From assembly GCA_934659475.1 (NCBI GenBank), contig CAKUHX010000033.1:1-12957 (forward strand): a DNA stretch of 12,957 bases, written 5' to 3'. The stretch is from an uncultured Oscillospiraceae bacterium. GTDB taxonomy: Bacteria; Bacillota; Clostridia; Oscillospirales; Oscillospiraceae. Positions within the stretch are counted from its first letter, which is position 1. Each line of letters opens with the position of its first letter. A model generated the notes under the pieces. It searched no databases and was not told where the DNA came from. It saw only the letters and a list, made by a program, of their open reading frames with translations. Shown here piece by piece: positions 1 through 5,912 of the stretch. Both the position numbers and the translations under genes were made by a program.

Positions 1-237
1 GCTCCCGCTGCCGTGGCCGCCGGCGAGACCGCTGTGAACAGCCCCATGCCCGGCAACGTGTTCAAGGTCGAGTGCAAGGTGGGCGACTCCGTGAAGGCCG
101 GTGACGTGCTGGTGGTACTGGAGGCCATGAAGATGGAGATCGAGGTCTCCGCCCCCGTGGACGGCACCGTGAAGGCCGTCTCAGCCGCCGTGGGCAGCAC
201 CGTCAACACTGACGATCTGCTGGTCACCCTGGGTTGA
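1..237 (+). CDS. Biotin carboxyl carrier domain protein, 3' end only
   Basis: The frame is open to the left edge (Ala-Pro-Ala-Ala...), so only the last 78 residues are present and the start lies outside the window; the GTG at 13 is internal. The visible part is a complete biotinyl/lipoyl domain with the hallmark EAMKMEIEV; the lysine to be biotinylated is codon 130-132. The Ala/Pro residues before it look like the usual flexible linker. Such carriers shuttle carboxyl groups in acyl-CoA carboxylases or in membrane Na+-pumping decarboxylases (oxaloacetate, methylmalonyl-CoA, glutaconyl-CoA); the visible domain cannot tell these apart. In anaerobic Clostridia a decarboxylase gamma/carrier subunit is the likeliest role, which is inference. 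It ends before a hairpin shared with the convergent glnS, so it is the last gene of its operon. Confidence 0.9.
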   Translation, partial: APAAVAAGETAVNSPMPGNVFKVECKVGDSVKAGDVLVVLEAMKMEIEVSAPVDGTVKAVSAAVGSTVNTDDLLVTLG

Positions 238-296
238 GCCTGAAACAAAAGATAAAAGCCGCGCCCGAAGCGGAGCCCGAATAAGAAAACATAGAT

Positions 297-327
297 GTTC
301 CCCCGCAGATGTTATCTGCGGGGGAAC
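297..327. terminator. Perfect 14-bp hairpin between convergent genes
   Basis: Arms 297-310 and 314-327 are exact reverse complements around a 3-nt loop (GTT). It sits between the stop of the biotin carrier gene and the stop of minus-strand glnS. There is no clear U-run on the plus side; on the minus side the flank reads ATGTTTTCTTATT, moderately U-rich, so it may work better for glnS. The remaining bases of the 238-364 gap show nothing recognisable. Confidence 0.7.
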
Positions 328-364
328 ACTGTTTACGGCCATTCGCCGGAGAACTTTTTGATGG

Positions 365-2068
365 TCACTTTTTGAAGCCGTCCTTCAAGCTCACCGCCCG
401 GTTGAACACCAGGGCGCCGGGCTTGGAGTCCTTGCTGTCGGCGCAGAAATAGCCCAGACGCAGGAATTGGAAGCGGTCGGCGGGCTGGGCACCGGCCAGG
501 GAGGTCTCCAGCTTGCAGCCGGTGAGCACCTCCAGAGAGCCAGGGTTCAGACACTCCAGGAAGTCCTTGTCGCCGCCGTCGGGGTCGGCATCGCTGAACA
601 GGTTGTCGTACAGGCGAACCTCGGCGTCCACGGCGGTGGCGGCGTCTACCCAGTGGATAGTGGCGCCCTTCACCTTGCGGCCATCGGCGGGGTTGCCGCC
701 GCTGGACTGGGGATCGTATTCGGCGGAGATCTCGGTGACATTGCCGTTCTCGTCCGTTTCATAGCCCACGCAGCGGATGAGATAGGCCCCCTTCAGGCGG
801 CACTCGGGGCCGTTGGGATACAGCCGCTTGTACTTGGGCACGGGCTCGGGGAGGAAGTCCTCCGCCTCCACATACAGGTGCCTGGAGAAGGTGACGGGGC
901 GGGTGCCGGCGTCGGGGTCGTTGGGGTTGTTTTCCACCTGGAAGACTTCGCTCTTTTCCTCGGGGTAGTTGGTGATGGTCAGCTTCACCGGGCGCAGCAC
1001 CGCCATGGCCCGCTGGGCGTGGTCGTTCAGATCCTCCCGCAGGCAGTGCTCCAGAAAGCCGTACTCCACCACGCTGGCGGACTTGGCCACGCCGATGCGC
1101 TCGCAGAAGTTCCGGATGGACTTGGGGGTGTAGCCCCGGCGGCGCAGGCCGCACAGAGTGGGCATGCGGGGGTCGTCCCAGCCGGAGACCCGGCCCTCCT
1201 CCACCAGCTTGCGCAGCTTGCGCTTGCTCATCACCGTGTGGTCGATGCCCAGCCGGGCAAATTCGATCTGCCGGGGATGGGCGGGCAGGTCGCAGTGCTC
1301 GATCACCCAGTTATACAGAGGCCGGTGGGCCTCAAACTCCAGAGAGCACAGGGAGTGGGTGATGCCCTCCAGTGCGTCCTGGATGGGATGGGCAAAGTCG
1401 TACATGGGGTAGATGCACCACTTGTCCCCCTGGCGGTGGTGGTGCATATGGTTGATGCGGTAGATGACGGGGTCGCGCATATTGAAGTTGCCGCTGGCCA
1501 GGTCGATCTTGGCCCGGAGGGTCATGGCGCCGTTGGGGAACTCGCCCGCCCGCATCCGGGCGAACAGGTCCAGGCTCTCCTCCATGGGCCGGTCCCGGTA
1601 GGGGGAGGTGGCGGGGATGCCGATGTCGCCCCGGTGGGCCTTGAACTCCTCGGGGGAGAGCTGACAGACGTAGGCCAGCCCCTTCTTGATCAGGCCGACC
1701 GCCTGGCGGTAGTCCTCTTCAAAGTAATCGGAGCCGTAGAAAAAGCGGTCGCCCCAGTCAAAGCCCAGCCAGTGGATGTCCTCCTTGATGGCCTCTACGA
1801 ACTCCTCGTCCTCCTTGGTGGGGTTGGTGTCGTCCATACGCAGGTTGCAGATGCCGCCGAACTTTTCTGCGGTGCCGAAATCGATGGTCAGAGCTTTGCA
1901 GTGGCCGATGTGCAGATAGCCGTTGGGCTCGGGCGGGAAACGGGTGTGCACCTGCATCCCCTCGAACTGTCCGCCGGGGGCGATGTCCTCCTGAATGAAC
2001 TGATGGATGAAATTCAACCCCTCGCCGCCGTTTTCTTCCGGTGTGGCCGGAATACGCTCTTCTGCCAT
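365..2068 (-). CDS. glnS: Glutaminyl-tRNA synthetase
   Basis: 567 residues, class I aminoacyl-tRNA synthetase charging tRNA-Gln in the cytoplasm. The nucleotide-binding signature HIGH is at residues 53-56 in the GlnRS-typical context RFPPEPNGYLHIGH, and the KMSKS-loop equivalent is VMSKR at 279-283. The catalytic core fills about residues 35-340, and the C-terminal part (about 345-567) is the beta-barrel anticodon-binding region. The context favours GlnRS over GluRS. The frame extends 60 codons further upstream, but the ATG at 2068 has an AGGAGGG ribosome site 8 nt before it and matches family N-termini, so the long form is rejected. It means this organism can charge Gln-tRNA directly rather than only through Glu-tRNA amidotransferase. 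It is monocistronic, convergent with the biotin carrier gene and divergent from the thioredoxin operon. Confidence 0.96.
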   Translation of the reverse strand: MAEERIPATPEENGGEGLNFIHQFIQEDIAPGGQFEGMQVHTRFPPEPNGYLHIGHCKALTIDFGTAEKFGGICNLRMDDTNPTKEDEEFVEAIKEDIHWLGFDWGDRFFYGSDYFEEDYRQAVGLIKKGLAYVCQLSPEEFKAHRGDIGIPATSPYRDRPMEESLDLFARMRAGEFPNGAMTLRAKIDLASGNFNMRDPVIYRINHMHHHRQGDKWCIYPMYDFAHPIQDALEGITHSLCSLEFEAHRPLYNWVIEHCDLPAHPRQIEFARLGIDHTVMSKRKLRKLVEEGRVSGWDDPRMPTLCGLRRRGYTPKSIRNFCERIGVAKSASVVEYGFLEHCLREDLNDHAQRAMAVLRPVKLTITNYPEEKSEVFQVENNPNDPDAGTRPVTFSRHLYVEAEDFLPEPVPKYKRLYPNGPECRLKGAYLIRCVGYETDENGNVTEISAEYDPQSSGGNPADGRKVKGATIHWVDAATAVDAEVRLYDNLFSDADPDGGDKDFLECLNPGSLEVLTGCKLETSLAGAQPADRFQFLRLGYFCADSKDSKPGALVFNRAVSLKDGFKK

Positions 2069-2147
2069 AGTGGGATCCCTCCTAAAAAGACCGAATGTCC
2101 GTACCCGTTCCAAAGCGGGATCGGGAACAGTCGGTAGAATAAAAAAT

Positions 2148-2177
2148 ATTTTACACCCAATGGAGAGAAGAATGCAA
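2148..2177 (-). promoter_or_regulatory. Possible glnS promoter
   Basis: On the minus strand a TAAAAT -10 element (2148-2153) lies 18 nt after TTGCAT (2172-2177), a weak -35. Transcription would begin about 80 nt before the glnS ATG. The leader is too short for a T-box, and no T-box sequence was seen. Confidence 0.4.
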
Positions 2178-2216
2178 TATTTTCTTGAAAAAACCTGAGG
2201 TCCGGCGGAAATACTC

Positions 2217-2244
2217 TTGCAAAAGGGGAGAAGTGTGGTATAAT
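2217..2244 (+). promoter_or_regulatory. Sigma-A-type promoter of the thioredoxin operon
   Basis: TTGCAA (2217-2222), a 16-nt spacer, then a perfect TATAAT (2239-2244) preceded by TGG, giving an extended -10. The expected start site is about 2250-2252, inside the palindrome at 2248-2266, and about 30 nt before the ATG at 2281. Confidence 0.8.
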
Positions 2245-2247
2245 ACA

Positions 2248-2266
2248 ATCAAGAATAATTCTTGAT
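2248..2266. promoter_or_regulatory. 9-1-9 palindromic operator candidate (PerR/Fur-like)
   Basis: ATCAAGAATAATTCTTGAT is a perfect inverted repeat with 9-bp arms around one central A. It overlaps the predicted transcription start. The inner 7-1-7 core (AGAAT-N-ATTCT) resembles the operators of Fur-family regulators, PerR in particular. The regulator assignment is inference; the palindrome is plain in the sequence. As an RNA hairpin it would lack a workable loop, which favours a DNA-binding role. Confidence 0.55.
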
Positions 2267-2280
2267 AAGGAGAAGAGCCT

Positions 2281-3141
2281 ATGACGTATGATCTGCTGGT
2301 GCTGGGCACAGGCCCGGCGGGACTGTCCGCCGCGGTGACGGCCCGGGGCCGCGGCAAGTCCGTGGCAGTGATGGGCGCGCCGCCGGAGGACAGTCCTCTG
2401 GCCCGGGCGCCTGAGATAGACAACTACCTGGGCCTTCCCGGGATGAGCGGAGGGGAGATGCTGGCCCGGTTCGAGGAGCACGCCCGCCGGGCCGGCGCGG
2501 AGTTCGTCCGGGGCCGCGTGGTCTCTCTGCTGACTTGGGAGAGTTCTGTTATGGCCACGGTGGGCAGTCAGGTGTATCAGGGCCGTGCTTTGATCCTGGC
2601 CCCCGGCGTGGTGCGGCAGAACAAGTATCCCGGGGAGGAGGCCCTTTTGGGCCGGGGGGTGAGCTACTGCGCCACCTGCGACGGGATGCTGTACCGGGGG
2701 AAGGCGGTAGTGGTGGCGGGCCGCAGCCCCGAGGCCCCGGCGGAGGCCAGCTACCTGCGCTCCATCGGCTGCAAGGTCACCTATGTGGCCCCGGTCCGGC
2801 CGGAGGGGCTGGACGAGGAGATCCCCTTTGTGCCGGGAAACAGGCTGACCGTGCTGGGAGAGGGCGCGGTCACCGGGGTGGAGACCGGCGGGCAGACGAT
2901 CCCCTGCGCGGGGGTATTCATCCTGCGTCCGGCGGTGGCCCCTGCGGATCTGCTGCCCGGCCTGGCCACGGAGAACGGCGTCATCCGGACCGACCGCTTT
3001 ATGGCCACCAATTTGCCGGGGGTCTTTGCGGCGGGGGACTGCACCGGACTGCCCCATCAGATCTCCAAGGCCGTGGGGGAGGGGCTGACCGCCGCTCTGA
3101 CCGCGTGTCGATATTTGGACGAGAAACAAAAGCGGGCCTGA
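2281..3141 (+). CDS. Thioredoxin-reductase-like flavoprotein lacking NADPH motifs
   Basis: 286 residues. The FAD-binding GTGPAG is at 9-14, the redox-active CATC at 130-133 and the C-terminal flavin motif AAGDCTG at 250-256, all in the order of bacterial TrxB. The NADPH domain is abnormal: the expected GGGDSAxEE-type loop reads AGRSPEAPAEASYL (146-159), and the HRRxxxRA motif that grips the NADPH 2'-phosphate is replaced by YVAPVRPEG (168-176). It is also about 20-30 residues shorter than typical TrxB. It therefore resembles ferredoxin-dependent flavin thioredoxin reductases and other deep-branching reductases that do not use NADPH, but the electron donor cannot be read from sequence. The ATG has AAGGAG 8 nt upstream. 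Thioredoxin follows 36 nt downstream in the same operon, its probable substrate. Confidence 0.88.
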   Translation: MTYDLLVLGTGPAGLSAAVTARGRGKSVAVMGAPPEDSPLARAPEIDNYLGLPGMSGGEMLARFEEHARRAGAEFVRGRVVSLLTWESSVMATVGSQVYQGRALILAPGVVRQNKYPGEEALLGRGVSYCATCDGMLYRGKAVVVAGRSPEAPAEASYLRSIGCKVTYVAPVRPEGLDEEIPFVPGNRLTVLGEGAVTGVETGGQTIPCAGVFILRPAVAPADLLPGLATENGVIRTDRFMATNLPGVFAAGDCTGLPHQISKAVGEGLTAALTACRYLDEKQKRA

Positions 3142-3177
3142 AACAGGCCAAGACAACGAAAACAGGAGGAAAACAAA

Positions 3178-3486
3178 ATGCTGCACTTTTCAAAGGACGG
3201 ATTTGACAAGGCCCTGTCTCAGGGCAAGCTGATGATGGTGGACTTCTGGGCCGACTGGTGCGGCCCCTGCCGTATGCTGGGCCCGGTGATCGAGCAGTTG
3301 GCCGACCGGTACCCCGATGTGGTGGTGGGCAAGGTGAATGTGGACGACGAGCAGGAGCTGGCCCTGCGGTACGGCGTCATGTCCATCCCTACGGTGATCT
3401 TCTTCAAGGACGGCAAGGAGATCGACCGCAAGGTGGGCGTCATGCCCCCGGAGGCGTTCACCCAGGTGCTGGATGCCAATAAGTGA
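3178..3486 (+). CDS. trxA: Thioredoxin
   Basis: 102 residues, the usual size of a single-domain thioredoxin. The active site WCGPC is at residues 27-31, preceded by the typical VDFWADWC strand, and the cis-proline that faces it is P71 (MSIPT). It reduces protein disulfides in the cytoplasm and is recharged by the reductase encoded immediately upstream. A strong AGGAGG (3164-3169) lies 8 nt before the ATG. The pairing with a reductase lacking NADPH motifs suggests a thioredoxin system fed from ferredoxin rather than NADPH, which is inference. Confidence 0.97.
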   Translation: MLHFSKDGFDKALSQGKLMMVDFWADWCGPCRMLGPVIEQLADRYPDVVVGKVNVDDEQELALRYGVMSIPTVIFFKDGKEIDRKVGVMPPEAFTQVLDANK

Positions 3487-3538
3487 GGCAAAATAGAAGC
3501 AGAGCGCAGTTTATCAGAAAAAGCCCTCCCGCAGGGAG

Positions 3539-3562
3539 TTCCGCCGCCCGGGGGCGGCGGAA
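3539..3562 (+). terminator. Probable terminator of the thioredoxin operon
   Basis: TTCCGCCGCCC (3539-3549) pairs exactly with GGGCGGCGGAA (3552-3562): 11 bp, almost all GC. A smaller CTCCC-GCA-GGGAG hairpin (3526-3538) abuts it. The following TAAATCTT is only weakly U-rich, so termination efficiency is uncertain. Confidence 0.55.
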
Positions 3563-3576
3563 TAAATCTTAAAACC

Positions 3577-3739
3577 GTCATTTCTGCCGACACGTGCGGC
3601 AGAAATGACACTTCTCACACAGACCAGCCCGACTTTTTCGTAAGAGATCGAGGGCTGGCCTGTGTGTATCCTGATTCGGAAAAGTGGCTCTGCCACTTTT
3701 TCGATAGAATGGAGCACGGCGTCTGCCGTGTTCCGTTCT
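3577..3739. repeat. Array of four back-to-back hairpins, possible dispersed palindromic element
   Basis: Four long inverted repeats tile this stretch almost without gaps: 3577-3589/3597-3609 (13 bp, perfect); 3616-3630/3652-3666 (15 positions, one mismatch); 3676-3688/3692-3704 (13 positions, one G-U); and 3706-3720/3725-3739 (15 positions, two G-U, four-base loop). The 9-mer ACTTTTTCG occurs at 3632-3640 and again at 3695-3703. The stretch is less GC-rich than the genes around it. The last hairpin is followed by TTATTG and could act as a terminator. No credible gene lies in the 3487-3855 gap. Whether this is a genome-wide repeat, a structured RNA or stacked terminators cannot be decided here. 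Confidence 0.6.
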
Positions 3740-3742
3740 TTA

Positions 3743-3772
3743 TTGACACAAACTGTGCCCATGGGTTAAAAT
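3743..3772 (+). promoter_or_regulatory. Promoter of rex
   Basis: A perfect TTGACA (3743-3748) lies 18 nt before TAAAAT (3767-3772). The predicted start is near 3779, giving a leader of about 77 nt before the rex ATG. No clear Rex operator (TTGTTAA-type dyad) was found, so autoregulation is not supported. Confidence 0.7.
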
Positions 3773-3778
3773 ATAAAC

Positions 3779-3822
3779 GGACATTTCTGTCCGGCCCCCT
3801 CTCGCGGTAGAGAGGGGCGGAC
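3779..3822 (+). other. Structured 5' leader of rex with two mutually exclusive folds
   Basis: GGACA (3779-3783) can pair with TGTCC (3788-3792), next to a CCCCTCTC/GAGAGGGG hairpin (3796-3803/3810-3817). Alternatively GTCCG (3789-3793) extends the second hairpin by pairing with CGGAC (3818-3822), with a 2-nt bulge; this destroys the first hairpin. No known riboswitch class is recognised. Confidence 0.4.
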
Positions 3823-3855
3823 CAACAGTGATCAGGGAAACGGAGCAATTCTTCT

Positions 3856-4518
3856 ATGAAACGCAATACAAGAGTATCGACCGCCGTGATCCGCCGGCTG
3901 CCCCGGTACTACCGGCATCTGGCGGAGCTTCAGAAAAAGGGCGTGATCCGCATCTCCTCCGGGGCGCTGGGCAAGTCCATGGGACTGACGGCCTCGCAGA
4001 TCCGGCAGGATCTGTTCTGCTTCGGCGAATTCGGCCAGCAGGGCTACGGCTATAATGTGGACGTACTGCGGGAGGAGATCGGGAACATCCTGGGGGTGAA
4101 CCGGGGCCACACCATCGTAGTGGTGGGCGCCGGCAACCTGGGCAAGGCGCTGATGGGCAACTTCAAGTTCAGCCATATCGGCTTCCGCCTGGCGGCGGCC
4201 TTCGATGTGAACGAAAAGACGATCGGGACGACGATCGCCGGGACCCCCGTCTACCACGAGGACCAGCTGGAGTTCTTCATCCGGGAGCACCATGTGGATG
4301 TGGGGCTGCTCACCGTGCCCCGGACCGTGGCCCAGGTGACGGCGGAGAAGCTGGTGAACGCCGGGGTGAAGGGCATCTGGAACTTTACCAATCAGGAGCT
4401 GCTGCTGCCCGGACATGAGGATGTGATCGTGGAGTCCGTCCACTTTTCCGAGAGTCTGCTGGCCCTGAGCTACATGATCTCCCAGAAGGAAGACGAAGAG
4501 AAGGGAGTGCAGGAATGA
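3856..4518 (+). CDS. rex: Redox-sensing transcriptional repressor Rex
   Basis: 220 residues. Rex is a dimeric repressor that binds DNA when NADH/NAD+ is low and leaves it when NADH rises, controlling fermentation and respiration genes. The N-terminal winged helix (about 6-80) contains the family sequences AVIRRLPRYYR (10-20) and ASQIRQDLFCFGEFGQQGYGY (46-66). The Rossmann domain follows, with GAGNLG at 91-96 and the acidic D117 at the end of the second strand, positioned to bind NAD(H) ribose. The C-terminal swapped-helix region includes SVHFSESLLALSYMI. The ribosome site is GGAG (3842-3845), 10 nt before the ATG. Its stop overlaps the start of the downstream SLH gene (ATGA), implying translational coupling. 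Confidence 0.96.
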   Translation: MKRNTRVSTAVIRRLPRYYRHLAELQKKGVIRISSGALGKSMGLTASQIRQDLFCFGEFGQQGYGYNVDVLREEIGNILGVNRGHTIVVVGAGNLGKALMGNFKFSHIGFRLAAAFDVNEKTIGTTIAGTPVYHEDQLEFFIREHHVDVGLLTVPRTVAQVTAEKLVNAGVKGIWNFTNQELLLPGHEDVIVESVHFSESLLALSYMISQKEDEEKGVQE

Positions 4519-5612
4519 AGAAGCACATCCGTGCGCTGGCGGTGATGGCCGCCGCCGCGGCCCTGCTGGCGGCGGGGGCGGCGGCCCTGTCCGGAGGAGA
4601 CGGTCTGGTCTCCCTGAGCCATTTGACCGCGGTGTTCCAGCCCGATGCCCAGAAGCGGGCGGACGCCGCCGCGGAACAGGCCCTTCAGGCCGCCTATGAC
4701 AGCGCGGAGCAAAAGCTGGAGCAGCTGACACAGGATCATAACGGTCAGAGCGGCGACAGCCGCCCATACAGCGGCGATCTGCGCAGCCGCAGCTATGCCC
4801 GGGGGGATGTTCTGACCATTCAGGCGGGGGCGGGCGTGCTGCTGATCGCCGGGGATGTGTCCGTGACACATGACGGCGCGCTTGTGGATGTGACTGACGG
4901 CAAGGAAGTGCCCACAGGGAGCCACCTGGCTGCAGGCCACCGCTATCTGGCGGCGGAGGATACCACGGCGAAGCTGACGGTGCGCTCCGGGCTGGCCAAG
5001 GTGGGCCTGCAGGGGCGGTATGAGCAGAAGCTGGGCGGCCAGAGCGCCGCCCCCTTTACCGATGTGTCCGACGGCGACGCCTGGGCGCAGGCGGTGGATC
5101 ACGTCTATCGGAACGGCCTGCTCACCGGCACCGGCGACGATCGGTTCAGCCCCGGACTGTCCATGAGCCGGGCCATGATGATGACGGTGTTCTACCGTCT
5201 GGCCGGTTCGCCGGAGGGGCAGATGGCCCAGGCGGAGGCCCAGTTCGATGATGTGAAGGACGGTGCCTGGTTCGCCCCCTATGTCCGCTGGGCGGCCAGT
5301 CAGGGGATCACCTCCGGCACCAGCGAGACGCCGCCCCTCTTCTCTCCGGACATGCAGGTCACCCGGCAGCAGGTGGCGGTGATGCTGTACGGCTTCGCCT
5401 CCAAAGGCCTCGGGCTGAAGCTGACGGGGCTGGCCGACCTGTCACGGTACTCCGACGGGGACCAGGTGGCGGTCTGGGCCCAGACGCAGGTGGCCTGGGC
5501 TGTGGAGAACGGTATCATGACTGCCCACAGCGGTAAGCTGGAGCCCGGGGCCGACGCCGCCCGGGGTGAGGTCGCCATGATGGTGATGGCCTTCGCGGAA
5601 AAATATTTGTGA
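4515..5612 (+). CDS. Secreted protein with three SLH domains
   Basis: 365 residues. A signal peptide is evident: KKHIR followed by a hydrophobic Ala/Leu stretch to about residue 25. Residues 43-73 form a charged, Ala-rich helix, possibly a coiled coil. Residues about 92-168 are beta-rich and match no named domain I recognise. Three S-layer-homology repeats follow at about 180-230, 244-297 and 307-362 (PFTDVSDGDAW..., FDDVKDGAWF..., YSDGDQVAVW...). SLH domains bind pyruvylated secondary wall polymers and anchor proteins to the Gram-positive wall, so a wall-attached location is expected; the cargo function is unknown. The start ATG overlaps the rex stop by 4 nt, and AAGGGAG in the end of rex supplies the ribosome site. 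Coupling of an envelope protein to a cytoplasmic redox repressor is unexpected. Confidence 0.9.
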   Translation: MKKHIRALAVMAAAAALLAAGAAALSGGDGLVSLSHLTAVFQPDAQKRADAAAEQALQAAYDSAEQKLEQLTQDHNGQSGDSRPYSGDLRSRSYARGDVLTIQAGAGVLLIAGDVSVTHDGALVDVTDGKEVPTGSHLAAGHRYLAAEDTTAKLTVRSGLAKVGLQGRYEQKLGGQSAAPFTDVSDGDAWAQAVDHVYRNGLLTGTGDDRFSPGLSMSRAMMMTVFYRLAGSPEGQMAQAEAQFDDVKDGAWFAPYVRWAASQGITSGTSETPPLFSPDMQVTRQQVAVMLYGFASKGLGLKLTGLADLSRYSDGDQVAVWAQTQVAWAVENGIMTAHSGKLEPGADAARGEVAMMVMAFAEKYL

Positions 5613-5701
5613 TCTGCCGCACCCCGGGGAGGTTTCTGAATAGGATGAGTTGAGAGCGGTCCTCCCGCCCTCGAAACTTCATAATTCAGGAGGTACTCAT
5701 A

Positions 5702-5857
5702 ATGGGGTGCTGCAATAACGGTTGGGGCGGCAACGGCTGTCTGTGGATCATCATCCTCATCATCATCCTGTGCTGCTGCTGCGGCGGCTGGGGCGGCTGC
5801 GGGAACGGCTGCGGCTGCAACAACAACTGCGGGTGTAACAACGGCTGCGGCTGCTGA
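5702..5857 (+). CDS. Cysteine/glycine-rich membrane microprotein (51 aa)
   Basis: 51 residues with 14 cysteines and 15 glycines. The layout is a short Cys/Asn/Gly/Trp head (MGCCNNGWGGNGC), a hydrophobic core of Ile/Leu (LWIIILIIIL, residues 14-23) followed by four consecutive cysteines (24-27), and a tail of repeated GCGC/NNNCGC units. A strong AGGAGG (5688-5693) lies 8 nt before the ATG, and a textbook terminator follows 8 nt after the stop, so it is very likely a real gene. Similar short proteins in Clostridia are, as far as I recall, labelled 'chorion class high-cysteine' proteins by resemblance to insect eggshell proteins; that name gives no function. Membrane insertion with a metal-binding or cross-linked Cys tail is inference. 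No clear separate promoter is seen in the 89-nt gap after the SLH gene. Confidence 0.8.
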   Translation: MGCCNNGWGGNGCLWIIILIIILCCCCGGWGGCGNGCGCNNNCGCNNGCGC

Positions 5858-5865
5858 GCGCAATG

Positions 5866-5906
5866 AAAAAGCTCCCTGTGGACGAAAGTCCACAGGGAGC
5901 TTTTTT
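5866..5906. terminator. Strong bidirectional intrinsic terminator
   Basis: A perfect 13-bp stem (5871-5883 with 5888-5900) is capped by a GAAA tetraloop and flanked by AAAAA (5866-5870) and TTTTTT (5901-5906). It ends transcription of the rex/SLH/microprotein unit from the left and of the minus-strand methyltransferase operon from the right. Confidence 0.95.
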
Positions 5907-5912
5907 GGCGGT

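Noticed and set aside
467..2137. 556-codon plus-strand open frame opposite glnS
   Set aside because: It lies antisense to a clear glutaminyl-tRNA synthetase, has low-complexity Gly/Val/Ala/His composition and no family motifs; it is a by-product of GC-rich codons.
2069..2160. T-box leader for glnS
   Set aside because: The leader is only about 80 nt and lacks the conserved T-box sequence and specifier stem.
365..2248. Longer glnS form with a 60-residue N-terminal extension
   Set aside because: The extension is hydrophobic/Phe-rich, covers the promoter region and lacks a ribosome site, whereas the ATG at 2068 has AGGAGGG at ideal spacing.
2014..3186. 390-codon minus-strand open frame across the thioredoxin reductase
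   Set aside because: Antisense to a gene with clear FAD and CATC motifs; translation is Arg/His/Gln-rich without recognisable domains.
3709..3810. 33-codon plus-strand frame (MEHGVCRV...) in the hairpin region, and minus-strand frames of 82-83 codons over the same area
   Set aside because: No ribosome binding site for the short frame, and all of them are built from inverted repeats and the rex promoter; best explained as non-coding.
3743..3855. Rex operator (autoregulation) upstream of rex, and a similar half-site TGTTAA at 8263-8268
   Set aside because: No TTGTTAA-N4-TTAACAA-like dyad is present; the half-site alone is too short to support a claim.
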